Position numbers and translations under genes: made by a program
Source: Williamsia muralis NBRC 105860
Lineage (GTDB): Bacteria > Actinomycetota > Actinomycetes > Mycobacteriales > Mycobacteriaceae
Assembly (NCBI RefSeq): GCF_001598915.1
Contig: NZ_BDAP01000003.1
Coordinates: forward strand, 372,001-436,000
Reading direction: 5' to 3'
Length of the DNA: 64,000 bases
Shown here: positions 31,786-39,951 of the stretch, in pieces
Layout: each line of letters starts with the position of its first letter
Numbering within the stretch: the stretch's first letter is position 1
Notes under the pieces: generated by a model
What the model saw: the letters and a program-made list of their open reading frames with translations, nothing else
Databases searched by the model: none
Told to the model about the DNA's origin: nothing

Positions 31786-32184
31786 GTGGCAGAAACGTTC
31801 GAGACCCGGATCGATCGGCTGATCCGGGAAGCACAAGAACGCGGCGAGTTCGACAACCTGCGCGGCGCCGGCCGCCCTCTTGATCTCAGCGATGCCGACG
31901 ACCCCGAATGGTGGGCGAAGCGCAAGATCAAGGAAGAGAACCTTGACAGCTCGGCGCTGTTGCCTCCGACGCTTCAGTTACGCCGGGAGGCCCAAGGGTT
32001 TCCGGAATCGCTTGCCTCCCTCCGTGAGGAGTCGGCGGTGCGTCATGTCCTCGAAGTCTTCAATCGCCGGGTCCGGCGTGATCGGCTCGCGCCGAGTCTC
32101 GGGACGGCGTCCTATGTGATCGCCCGCACCGTGGATGTCGAGGCGATGGTGGAGCGATGGCGCGAACTCCGCCGAAGCAGATGA
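31786..32184 (+). CDS. DUF1992 (DnaJ subfamily C member 28-like) protein
   Basis: 132-aa soluble protein of the DUF1992 family, related to the conserved domain of animal DNAJC28 but without a J-domain. The family signature is visible as IREAQERGEFDNLRGAGRPL near residue 14. GTG at 31786 lies 13 bases after sufT, so it is probably transcribed with the SUF genes. Function is unknown; Rv order in M. tuberculosis does not place it here in my recollection, so this may be the left edge of an inserted segment. Confidence 0.88.
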   Translation: MAETFETRIDRLIREAQERGEFDNLRGAGRPLDLSDADDPEWWAKRKIKEENLDSSALLPPTLQLRREAQGFPESLASLREESAVRHVLEVFNRRVRRDRLAPSLGTASYVIARTVDVEAMVERWRELRRSR

Positions 32185-32244
32185 CGTCGATCGCCGAGTT
32201 CGGATCGTCGTAAATCGGTTGTGGTCACCGATACTGTTCTCAGA

Positions 32245-33606
32245 GTGTTGCTGACCATCGAAACGACCGGATCATCGTCTGATCACCGCATTCCTGCGAC
32301 CGATCTCGGGTTCCTGCTGCACAAGCACCCCGACCGGGTCCAGCAATTCGCCACCTCCAGTGGAACCGCAACCGTTTTCTACCCGGTCGCGGACACCTCG
32401 CGATGCCGCGCGGTTCTTCACGTCGGGGGTGAAGACCCGTCACGGTCCACGCTGGGGGCTGCTGACCGCTACGTGAACACGCTGCCGTACGCGGGATCGT
32501 CTCGACTGATGGTCGCGATGGCCAAGGTGATGTCGGATGCGCTCGGCGGCCGCTGCGCACACCGCCCTGACCTGGTCGACACGGTGTGGCAGCTGCAGGT
32601 GACGGTGAGCTCGGTGCCCACCACCGGCGGCGCCGATCTCACCCACGACTTCTTCGAACCGCTTGGCTGGGCGGTGCTTTCCACTGCCACCGTGCTGCAG
32701 CCGACTGAGTGGGGCCCGTCCCGGTTTGTGCAGTTGCAGATGAGTGGCGAGTTCACGCTGCGCGATGCGCTGTCACACATATACGTGCTGATCCCGGCGC
32801 TCGCATCGGACAAGCACTACTTCATCGGTGACGACGAGGTCGACAAACTGTTGCGCCTGAGTTCGCGCTGGCTGTCGAACCATCCTGCGCGCGAACAGAT
32901 CACAAGGCGGTACCTGAAGGGATTGCATTCGCTCACCAACGACGCGCTGGCACGGCTTATACCCGACACCGCGTCACACGAACCACTGCCGAAACGCCGC
33001 ACATCGATGCAGGAGCTGCGCCGTACCGCAGTGGTCGACGCGCTTCGTATGGTCGGCGCGCGGTCGGTCCTCGACGCGGGATGCGGTGAAGGCAGCCTCT
33101 TGCGGGAGCTCGTCACCGAGCCGGGTATCGGCCGACTGGCAGGAGTGGATGTGTCGGTTGCCGCCCTCGGCCGGGCCAGTGACTCGTTGTCCAGGTTCGC
33201 AGCGGTAGAACTGTGGCAGTCATCGCTGATGTACTCGGACAACCGGTGCCGAGGATTTGATGCCGTGGTGCTGATGGAGGTGATCGAGCACGTCGAGCCT
33301 GATCGCCTCGACACAGTCGAGTCGTCCGTGTTCGAGACCATGGCTCCGGCATCGGTGATCGTCACGACTCCCAACCGCGACTACAACGCTCTCTATGGGC
33401 TGGGCGGCAACGAGTTCCGCCATCCTGATCACCGGTTCGAGTTCAGCCGCGCCGAGTTCGAGCACTGGTGTGAACGCGTAGCCGACGATTACCGGTATTC
33501 GGTGACGGTGAGCGCGATCGGAGAGATGGACATGGATGTGGGCTCATCGAGTCAGCTGGCAGTCTTCCGACGGATCGACGCAGAGGCCCCGGAGGTCCAG
33601 CGATGA
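32245..33606 (+). CDS. hen1: RNA 3'-terminal 2'-O-methyltransferase Hen1
   Basis: Bacterial Hen1 methylates the 2'-OH at the 3' end of cleaved RNA before sealing by Pnkp, protecting it from repeat cutting by ribotoxins. About 453 aa: an N-terminal ligase-activating domain (LLTIETTG, ATDLGFLLHKHPDRVQ) and a C-terminal SAM methyltransferase with motif I SVLDAGCGEGSLLREL near residue 275. The metal-binding residues are in LMEVIEHVEP and HPDHRFEFSRAEF. GTG at 32245 matches the family N-terminus; the frame is open to 32221. The stop overlaps pnkp by 4 bases. With Pnkp it forms a repair complex. Confidence 0.93.
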   Translation: MLLTIETTGSSSDHRIPATDLGFLLHKHPDRVQQFATSSGTATVFYPVADTSRCRAVLHVGGEDPSRSTLGAADRYVNTLPYAGSSRLMVAMAKVMSDALGGRCAHRPDLVDTVWQLQVTVSSVPTTGGADLTHDFFEPLGWAVLSTATVLQPTEWGPSRFVQLQMSGEFTLRDALSHIYVLIPALASDKHYFIGDDEVDKLLRLSSRWLSNHPAREQITRRYLKGLHSLTNDALARLIPDTASHEPLPKRRTSMQELRRTAVVDALRMVGARSVLDAGCGEGSLLRELVTEPGIGRLAGVDVSVAALGRASDSLSRFAAVELWQSSLMYSDNRCRGFDAVVLMEVIEHVEPDRLDTVESSVFETMAPASVIVTTPNRDYNALYGLGGNEFRHPDHRFEFSRAEFEHWCERVADDYRYSVTVSAIGEMDMDVGSSSQLAVFRRIDAEAPEVQR

Positions 33607-36155
33607 CGGTACTCGAGATCCCCGAACTGTCTCTCGTGGTGCTCATCGGTGTCACCGGCGCAGGTAAGTCGACGTTCGCAGCCAACAACTTTCGTGAGAC
33701 AGAGGTGTTGTCGTCCGATCGGTTCCGAGGCCTGGTCGCCGATGACCCCACGTCACAGGAGGCGACCGGCGACGCGTTCGAGGTGCTCGAGTTAGTTGCG
33801 GGCAAACGATTGGCGGCCGGGCGCCTCACCGTGATCGATGCGACCAGCGTCCGCGTCGAGGACCGCAAGCGGCTTGTCGCGCTGGCGAGGGCCCATGACG
33901 TCTTACCTGTCGCCATCGTCCTGGACGTCCCTCCGGACGAGCTGCGGGGGCGTGCCCGCGATCGAACAGACATCACGGTCGGTGTCGTCGAACGCCAGTA
34001 CGCGCACCTGCAGCGCAATCGGAAGGGTCTGCGCAAAGAAGGGTTTCGACACGTCCATCAGCTCGATGGTGTAGCGGACATCGATGCCGCGACCATCGTG
34101 CGTACCCCCTTGTTCAGCAACCTCAACGATCGGCACGGCCCGTTCGACATCATCGGTGACGTCCACGGCTGCTTCACCGAGTTGACCACGCTGCTCGGCA
34201 AGATCGGGTGGCGTCTGCAGACCGACACGGACGGCACCGTTGTCGGCGCCGTACCGCCCGAGCCCGGACGGACAGCGATCTTCGTCGGGGATCTGGTGGA
34301 CCGTGGCCCGGACACTCCGGCTGTCCTGCGACTGGTCATGTCGATGGTTCGCCAGGGCAGTGCGTTCTGCGTGCGCGGAAATCACGAGGACAAGTTGCTC
34401 CGCGTCCTTCGTCAGCGCAGCGGTCGCGCCCGAGACGCGCAGCCGATTGCGCTGACCCACGGTCTTGCGGAGTCCATGACGCAACTCGACGCGCAGCCAC
34501 CCGAGTTCACCCGGGAGGTCGTCGACTTCCTCGATTCCCTTGTGTCGCACTACGTGTTCGACGACGGTCGGCTCGTCGTCGCCCACGCCGGGCTGGCAGA
34601 GAAGTACCACGGGCGAGCATCGGGCCGCGTCCGCGACAAGGCGATGTACGGCGAGACGACCGGGGAGACCGATCGTTGGGGTTTCCCGGTGCGGCTCGAT
34701 TGGGCAGCGGACTATCGAGGACCGGCACGGGTGGTCTACGGCCACACCCCGGTCCCGGACGCGGCATGGATCAACAACACGATGTGTCTGGACACCGGGT
34801 GCGTGTTCGGGGGTCGATTGACGGCGCTGCACTACCCGGAGATGGTCTTGACGGCCGTCCCTGCCGAGCAGACCTACTACGACCCCGGCCGACCGATGGG
34901 TTTCGGGACCACACGCGCGGACGTCCGCGTGCGAACCACACTGAACCTGTCGGACGTGGTGGGTAAGCGGATCATCGACACCGCATTCGGGCCGCCGATC
35001 ACCGTCCGGGAGGACAACGCCGCCACCGCATTGGAGGTGATGTCGCGGTACGCGGTTGATCCACGCTGGATCCGGTACCTGCCGCCGACGATGGCCCCGG
35101 TTTCTCCCGGGCGGGCCGATCTGCTGGAGGACCCCCGTGCAGCGTTCGAGTCGTACGGACAACGCGGTGTCTCACAGGTTGTCTGCGAGGAAAAGCACAT
35201 GGGATCCCGGGCGATCATCGTGGTCGCGAAGGACGAGTCAGCAGCGGCGCGGGCGTTCGGCGTCACACAGGGCAGTGGCGCGATCTACACCCGGACCGGC
35301 CGCAGCTTCTTCGATCCATCGGTCACGGAGCAACTGATTGTCCGAATCCGGCGAGCGTGCGCTGAGTTGTTCGATGAGCTCGACTCCGACTGGCTGATCC
35401 TCGATGCCGAGTTGCTGCCATGGAACGTCAAGGGGGAAGGCCTGATCCGCGACCAGTTCGCCTCTGTCTCGGCAGCGGCGGGCCCCGAGCTGCATGCACT
35501 CGGCGCAGAACTGGCGAGGGCCGCAGACCGGGGTCTGGATGTCCAGACCATGATCGACGCGAACGCGAAACGCCGTGCGGATGTGGAGGCGTACACCGAT
35601 GCGTATCTCCGCTACGTCGATGTCGACGCGCGGCCGGACACCGTGTCGCTCGCGCCGTTCGAGGTACTGGCAAGTGCCGCAAGCGAATACGGCGGGTCGT
35701 CGCACGGTTGGCACCTCGAGGTGGCCGCGCGGCTCGCTGCGGCCGACCCTGTTCTCTTCCGGCCGACGCGGCACATCGTGGTCGACACCGGCTCGGATAC
35801 CTCGTGTCTGGAAGGAGCTCGATGGTGGGAGGAGCTGACCGCGGCCGGATCCGAAGGGATGGTCGTCAAACCGGCCGGGAACCTCACCCGTGTCGGCGGC
35901 AAGCTGATCGATCCTGGTGTGAAGGTTCGCGGTCGCGAGTACCTGCGGATGGTCTACGGTCCCAGCTACCTCGATGATCTGCCGACCCTCCGGTCACGCG
36001 ACCTGCGGCACAAGCGGTCCATGTCGATGCGCGAGTACCAACTGGGACGGGAGGCCCTCGCCCGCCAGGCACGCTCTGAGCCACTCTGGCGCATCCACGA
36101 GTGTGTCTTCGCGATCCTGGCGCTGGAGAGTGAGCCGGTGGATCCCCGACTCTGA
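33603..36155 (+). CDS. pnkp: Polynucleotide kinase-phosphatase Pnkp (RNA end-healing and sealing)
   Basis: 850-aa three-domain enzyme. Kinase domain: P-loop VLIGVTGAGKSTFA at residues 13-26. Calcineurin-type phosphatase: DIIGDVHGCFTEL near 183, GDLVDRGPDTPAV near 230, CVRGNHEDKL near 255, VVAHAGL near 325. Ligase-like adenylyltransferase: CEEKHMGSRAI with the AMP-accepting Lys at residue 531, later TRTGRSFF and LDAELLPWN. It heals the 2',3'-phosphate and 5'-OH ends and, with Hen1, seals them. ATG overlaps hen1 stop. The C-terminal region after about 700 includes EGMVVKPAGN. Ends 2 bases from the convergent Asp23-like gene. Confidence 0.95.
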   Translation: MTVLEIPELSLVVLIGVTGAGKSTFAANNFRETEVLSSDRFRGLVADDPTSQEATGDAFEVLELVAGKRLAAGRLTVIDATSVRVEDRKRLVALARAHDVLPVAIVLDVPPDELRGRARDRTDITVGVVERQYAHLQRNRKGLRKEGFRHVHQLDGVADIDAATIVRTPLFSNLNDRHGPFDIIGDVHGCFTELTTLLGKIGWRLQTDTDGTVVGAVPPEPGRTAIFVGDLVDRGPDTPAVLRLVMSMVRQGSAFCVRGNHEDKLLRVLRQRSGRARDAQPIALTHGLAESMTQLDAQPPEFTREVVDFLDSLVSHYVFDDGRLVVAHAGLAEKYHGRASGRVRDKAMYGETTGETDRWGFPVRLDWAADYRGPARVVYGHTPVPDAAWINNTMCLDTGCVFGGRLTALHYPEMVLTAVPAEQTYYDPGRPMGFGTTRADVRVRTTLNLSDVVGKRIIDTAFGPPITVREDNAATALEVMSRYAVDPRWIRYLPPTMAPVSPGRADLLEDPRAAFESYGQRGVSQVVCEEKHMGSRAIIVVAKDESAAARAFGVTQGSGAIYTRTGRSFFDPSVTEQLIVRIRRACAELFDELDSDWLILDAELLPWNVKGEGLIRDQFASVSAAAGPELHALGAELARAADRGLDVQTMIDANAKRRADVEAYTDAYLRYVDVDARPDTVSLAPFEVLASAASEYGGSSHGWHLEVAARLAAADPVLFRPTRHIVVDTGSDTSCLEGARWWEELTAAGSEGMVVKPAGNLTRVGGKLIDPGVKVRGREYLRMVYGPSYLDDLPTLRSRDLRHKRSMSMREYQLGREALARQARSEPLWRIHECVFAILALESEPVDPRL

Positions 36156-36157
36156 CG

Positions 36158-36619
36158 TCACCCGGGGATGGAGTGCGGCTGATCTGCCGGGCTCGCAGAG
36201 TCAACCGGTTGGACGTCCACCCACGTGACGTCGACACAGTCGGCCACCGTGATCCGTAGTGACCCGAGCCGGCCGCGGACGGCCTCACGGACCTGCTCGC
36301 TCATCGCGCCGATCTGATCGCCGTACCGGGCGACCATCTCCACGCGAATCCTGCGGACGGATCCGTGGTCGGTGGTGATGTGGATCGCGGCGACGTCGCG
36401 TCGACATGATCGGTCGATCGCGCGGGCAAGCAGCTGGCGGATCGCGCGCTCGTTGATCTCGATGCCGGGATCGTCGGTGGCGATCGGGACACCCAACCGC
36501 GTGGCCGACCGAAGCCTGGGTCCGAGCCGTTCCAGGACCACTCCCTCGTCGCCGTGCGCGAGGTGGGCGGCGGCATCGCTGATCCAGGTATCGGCTTCAC
36601 CGGGGCGCTGGACTGTCAT
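36158..36619 (-). CDS. Small Asp23/Gls24-like protein downstream of an ECF sigma factor
   Basis: 153 aa. The second half, with IHITTDHGSVRRIRVEMVARYG-type alternation followed by VREAVRGRLG and a terminal VDVTWVDV strand, resembles the alternating strand-helix pattern of Asp23 proteins but is divergent. ATG at 36619 with AAGGAAGG upstream; the frame is open to 36904 inside the sigma-factor gene, which it overlaps by 23 bases, so it is in the sigma operon. It could be a regulator of the sigma factor, but no anti-sigma motif (such as HxxxCxxC) is present. Confidence 0.75.
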   Translation of the reverse strand: MTVQRPGEADTWISDAAAHLAHGDEGVVLERLGPRLRSATRLGVPIATDDPGIEINERAIRQLLARAIDRSCRRDVAAIHITTDHGSVRRIRVEMVARYGDQIGAMSEQVREAVRGRLGSLRITVADCVDVTWVDVQPVDSASPADQPHSIPG

Positions 36620-37244
36620 CTCGCCTTCCTTCCGTCGTCGGTCGCGGGATCTGATGCCGGATGCGTCCGGGTGATCGGGCCTCGTGAACATCGGAGCCGT
36701 CCGGTCCCCACGCGGCGAGTCGTACAGCCAACTGTGATCGTGCACGCTGCAGATGTCCACGCACCGAGCCGCGCGAGATGGCGAGCGCCGTGGCGATCTC
36801 ATCGTGCGACAGGCCTTCGACCTCCCGTAGCCACCAGCATGCGCGCGCCTGGTAACCGAGCCTGCCGAGCTCGGTCTGGAGTGCGACGAGAAACGAGTGT
36901 TCAACCGTGCGAGCAGCTGGGCCGGGGGTCCGTACTTCCATCGCCTCGAAGGTGTTGTCGGAAATCACGATCGCGCTCTGCCGTCGCTGGAGATCGACCG
37001 TCTTGCGCGAGGCGATGGTGAACAGCCATGTGCGAAAGCTCGACCGGAAACCGAACCGGTCCAATCCGCGCCACGCGGCGAGGAACGTCTCCTGAGTGAT
37101 GTCCTCCGCTGTTGTCGGAGATCCGGTCAGTCGGGTCGTGTATCGAAGGACGGGCGTCAGGTGACAACGCATCAGCTGGTCGAACGCCTGGCGATCGCCC
37201 AGGGCAGCCGCGCGAATCAATGATTCTTCGGCGCGCGCATCCAT
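36597..37244 (-). CDS. ECF-type RNA polymerase sigma factor
   Basis: 215 aa. Sigma-2 region at residues about 8-75 with LIRAAALGDRQAFDQLMRCH and ITQETFLAAWRGLDRF, and a sigma-4 region at about 120-175 with REVEGLSHDEIATALAISRGSVRGHLQRAR. A 35-residue Arg/Pro-rich tail follows. ATG at 37244. It is divergent from the Asp23-type operon 117 bases away and overlaps the Asp23-like gene downstream, so it probably controls the whole envelope-stress module. Confidence 0.92.
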   Translation of the reverse strand: MDARAEESLIRAAALGDRQAFDQLMRCHLTPVLRYTTRLTGSPTTAEDITQETFLAAWRGLDRFGFRSSFRTWLFTIASRKTVDLQRRQSAIVISDNTFEAMEVRTPGPAARTVEHSFLVALQTELGRLGYQARACWWLREVEGLSHDEIATALAISRGSVRGHLQRARSQLAVRLAAWGPDGSDVHEARSPGRIRHQIPRPTTEGRRDDSPAPR

Positions 37245-37272
37245 TTGTTCAGCGTGCCAGAAAGTCGTGCGT

Positions 37273-37296
37273 GCAACATGCGGTTCTCAACCCGTC
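37273..37296 (+). promoter_or_regulatory. Possible ECF-type promoter for the Asp23 operon
   Basis: GCAAC at 37273-37277, 15 bases, then CGTC at 37293-37296 resembles the -35/-10 pair (GGAAC with CGTC or CGTT) recognised by many ECF sigma factors. It sits 66 bases before the Asp23 start and 50 bases from the divergent sigma gene. One mismatch in the -35 and the short motifs make this weak evidence. Confidence 0.3.
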
Positions 37297-37361
37297 AAAG
37301 GGGTGGGAGAGCAGATCACCCGGTCTGCCATCCGGACACCGAACCGACGAGGGAGCACCTT

Positions 37362-37847
37362 ATGACCAGCGCGACGTCCAGGCAGGATGACGAGCCGACC
37401 ACCGCCAGGGATGAACTCAGTCACACCGACGGCCGTGGTCCCGATCAGAGCGATGCGGGAGGCAAGACGTCGATCGCCGATGTCGTGGTGGCCAAGATCG
37501 CCGGGATCGCGACGCGTGAGATAGACGGCGTCTACGACCTCGGCGGTGGCGCAGCGCGTGCGGTCGGCAAACTACGCGAAAGTCTGCCGGGGACCGCTGC
37601 CGACGTCACCCAGGGCGTGTCGGTGGAAGTCGGCGAGAAGCAGGCCGCGGTCGATGTCGGATTGGTTGCCTACTACGGCGTGGCGATCCACCAGCTTGCC
37701 GAATCCATCCGGACCAACGTGATCGAAGCGATCGAGAAGATGACGGGTCTGGAGGTCACCGAGGTGAACGTGACCGTGCACGACGTTCACCTCGACACCG
37801 ACGATCCGACCACCGCGCTCGACGGCCAGACACCGCGGGTCCAGTGA
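37362..37847 (+). CDS. Asp23/Gls24 family envelope stress response protein
   Basis: 161 aa. A polar, disordered lead of about 35 residues, then the Asp23 domain: TSIADVVVAKIAGIATREIDGVYDLGGG near residue 37, VSVEVGEKQAAVDVGLVAYYG near 88, IRTNVIEAIEKMTGLEVTEVNVTVHDVHL near 120 (in segments). Family proteins coat the inner face of the membrane through AmaP. ATG at 37362 with GAGGGAG upstream; the frame open to 37245 lacks one. Stop overlaps the next gene by 4 bases (GTGA). First gene of a five-gene operon. Confidence 0.93.
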   Translation: MTSATSRQDDEPTTARDELSHTDGRGPDQSDAGGKTSIADVVVAKIAGIATREIDGVYDLGGGAARAVGKLRESLPGTAADVTQGVSVEVGEKQAAVDVGLVAYYGVAIHQLAESIRTNVIEAIEKMTGLEVTEVNVTVHDVHLDTDDPTTALDGQTPRVQ

Positions 37848-38191
37848 CAGTCACAGCGGCCTCCGCAGTGCTCATCCGTGAACGGGTGTTGTCTGTCGAC
37901 GGCGTGGCAGACCTGCACGCGGGCACCTTCGGGGAGATCGCCACACATCTGCCCGGCCGGCGGGTGAACGGTGTGCGAGTCGGCCGTTCCGGCGTCGAAA
38001 TCCATGTGGTCACCTACCTCGATGTCGACGTCGCGGGGGTGGCCCGCAACGTCCGTGCGGCCGCGGTGTCGGCCGCGCCGGGAGCGATCGGCTACACCGT
38101 CGTCGTCGAAGATGTTGTTGCGCGCCAGGACTTTCGAGTCGCAGTTGCAGATAGCGGCCGGGGTACATCCACAGAAACGAGTCAATCATGA
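37844..38191 (+). CDS. Asp23-like small protein
   Basis: 115 aa. Shares the Asp23 pattern (IRERVLSVDGVADLHAGTFGEIATHLPG then a VTYLDVDVAGVARNVRAAAVSAAPG-type segment and a VVVEDV strand) but is shorter and lacks the N-terminal tail. GTG at 37844 overlaps the preceding stop, and its TGA overlaps the next ATG, so it is tightly coupled to both. Likely a second subunit of the membrane-associated stress assembly; the exact role is not known. Confidence 0.85.
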   Translation: MTVTAASAVLIRERVLSVDGVADLHAGTFGEIATHLPGRRVNGVRVGRSGVEIHVVTYLDVDVAGVARNVRAAAVSAAPGAIGYTVVVEDVVARQDFRVAVADSGRGTSTETSQS

Positions 38192-38367
38192 ACAATTCCG
38201 TGATCGGGCTGTTCGTCGGCCTGCTGTTCGCCCTGGCGGTCACCACCGGAGGTTTCTCCGGCCTGATGGTCGCGGTGGTGTTCGCGGCCATCGGCGTGGC
38301 CGTCGGCGCCCATCGTGACGGCCGCATCGACCTCGGTGCACTGTTACGGAGCAAAGGCCGTGGCTGA
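38188..38367 (+). CDS. 59-aa membrane protein (DUF2273-like) of the Asp23 cluster
   Basis: Small gene of 60 codons, ATG at 38188 overlapping the previous TGA (ATGA). It encodes MNNSVIGLFVGLLFALAVTT followed by a second hydrophobic stretch SGLMVAVVFAAIGVAVG and a charged tail HRDGRIDLGALLRSKGRG. Two predicted helices with a positively charged end fit the small membrane proteins (DUF2273) found in Asp23/AmaP clusters. Its stop overlaps the next gene's start region by 8 bases. It is too short for a default ORF search and is easily missed. Confidence 0.82.
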   Translation: MNNSVIGLFVGLLFALAVTTGGFSGLMVAVVFAAIGVAVGAHRDGRIDLGALLRSKGRG

Positions 38368-39391
38368 GGCGGCAACTGCCGAGCGCGTCGGCGGTTCCCA
38401 CCTACCGACCCCCGAACACCGAGGCTCCCTGCAGATCGAATCGCGCGTGATCTCTCAGATCGCCCGCCAGGCGGCGCTCGAGGTCGATGGCGTGGTGCCG
38501 TACGCGGTGACGTTGGGGTCACTCACAGGTCGCAATCTCCCTCGCGCCCTTGCTGATTCCGATCCGCGCCATCCGGCGATCACCGTGGAGATCGCGGTGA
38601 GCTGGCCGATGCCGGCAGTTGATGTCGCCGAGCGGGTTCAGCAACACGTCATCGAGGTTGTCACCCGGTTGACCGGACGCCGGCCGGCGCGAGTGGATGT
38701 CGAGGTCACCGAGGTCGTCCAATCGAGGATGTTGCTGGGGGAGGAGCTGGCCCAAGTGTCCGCTGCCGAACCCGGCCCGGACACGGGTACAGAGGCGGCG
38801 GCGCCGCACGGTCGCACCAGGGCCGAGGGCGGGCCGCCGCGGAGCTTTCCGACTGCGGGATGGCTCGCGCCTGTGCTGGGGCTTGGTCTGCTTGCACTCG
38901 CCGTTGTTGCAGGCCGGGAGTATGCCGTTGTCCAGGGCCACTATCGGTCCGAGGCCTGGATCGAACCCTCTGCGCGCTGGATTTCCGGGACCGAGTGGAG
39001 ACCGTGGATGGTCGTGGTTGCCGTCGTGTGCGTGCTGGTGGGGCTTTACTTCGTGTACGCCGCCGTACGGCCTCGACGTCGCACCCACCGACCACTACGG
39101 GCCACGGGCGTGTGGACGCGCGACACCGACGTCGCCCGCCGGCTCAGCGCCATCGCACTCGACGACGACAACACCGTGTCCGCCACCACCAAGGTGACGT
39201 CAGGCCGCGCCCATGTACGTGTGTTCGTCACCTCACCGACGGAGAGCGACCTCTCGGACCGCCTCGAGGCATCGACGGCAACGTTGGCCCGACCGCCCCG
39301 CGTGAGCGTGGATCTTCGTGGCGTCACCCACCCGAACATGACCGTGATCGACGAGAGGGAGCCTGATGCGGCGCACCCTGAACGCCCTTGA
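38360..39391 (+). CDS. Asp23-domain protein fused to a DUF6286 membrane domain
   Basis: 343 aa. Residues about 25-130 form an Asp23 domain (IESRVISQIARQAALEVDGVVPY, then VEIAVSWPMPAVDVAERVQQHV-like and VDVEVTEV). A low-complexity linker follows, then two membrane helices around residues 165-185 and 215-235, and a C-terminal DUF6286 region starting WTRDTDVARRLSAIALDDD. It thus carries both the soluble Asp23 module and its own membrane anchor. GTG at 38360 was chosen because it overlaps the 59-aa gene by 8 bases; the frame is open to 38315. Confidence 0.85.
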   Translation: MAEAATAERVGGSHLPTPEHRGSLQIESRVISQIARQAALEVDGVVPYAVTLGSLTGRNLPRALADSDPRHPAITVEIAVSWPMPAVDVAERVQQHVIEVVTRLTGRRPARVDVEVTEVVQSRMLLGEELAQVSAAEPGPDTGTEAAAPHGRTRAEGGPPRSFPTAGWLAPVLGLGLLALAVVAGREYAVVQGHYRSEAWIEPSARWISGTEWRPWMVVVAVVCVLVGLYFVYAAVRPRRRTHRPLRATGVWTRDTDVARRLSAIALDDDNTVSATTKVTSGRAHVRVFVTSPTESDLSDRLEASTATLARPPRVSVDLRGVTHPNMTVIDEREPDAAHPERP

Positions 39392-39926
39392 CCGCCTCGC
39401 GGTGGGCCTGGTCGGCGTGCTTCTCGCCGCGGCCGGCCTGATCGCCCTGCTCCGTTGGGCGGGCGTGGGACCGGTGACCGATGCGGTCGGCAACGTCGAC
39501 ACCGATCAGATCTACTCAGCGCCGGGACAATCGTGGTGGGACTGGGCACTGCTTTCCGCAACCGTTCTGCTGGGGATCTGTGGTGCGTGGCTGTTGTTGG
39601 CGAACATCTCGCCGAATCGCCTGCGGTCGGTGACAGTGCGACCGCAGGGTGAACCGTTTGTCGGCGAGATCGACATCGCCGTGGCCGACGTGGCCCGGGC
39701 GGCGGCCAGGTCTCTCGAACGGCATCGTCATGTTCGCTCCTCGGCAGTCCGGTCTTATGTCGACGGCGCAACCCCTGTCGTCGAGATCACGGTGACGGCT
39801 TCTCCGACCGCCGACGACCACGATCTCGGCGCCGCCGTGAGCGGGGTGAGGGAGCTGCTCAAGTCGTCGCTCCGGGGCAGCGACGTCCAGATACGCATGC
39901 TGCTGCACCGCGAACCCAACCACTGA
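39366..39926 (+). CDS. AmaP-like alkaline-shock membrane anchor protein
   Basis: 186 aa with two transmembrane helices, at about residues 9-32 and 58-82, joined by a short external loop (VDTDQIYSAPGQSWWDW). The cytoplasmic C-terminal part alternates strands and helices (EIDIAVADVARAAARSLERH, VVEITVTASPTADDHDLG) and resembles AmaP, the anchor of Asp23. It overlaps the preceding gene by 26 bases. Closes the Asp23 operon 25 bases from the convergent lycopene cyclase. Confidence 0.82.
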   Translation: MRRTLNALDRLAVGLVGVLLAAAGLIALLRWAGVGPVTDAVGNVDTDQIYSAPGQSWWDWALLSATVLLGICGAWLLLANISPNRLRSVTVRPQGEPFVGEIDIAVADVARAAARSLERHRHVRSSAVRSYVDGATPVVEITVTASPTADDHDLGAAVSGVRELLKSSLRGSDVQIRMLLHREPNH

Positions 39927-39951
39927 GAGCCGCTCCCGCCCGTGAAAGCCG

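Noticed and set aside
36156-36157. Possible loss of a terminator between pnkp and the convergent Asp23-like gene
   Set aside because: Only two bases separate the stops and no hairpin is evident; convergent genes without a terminator are common, so no feature is claimed.
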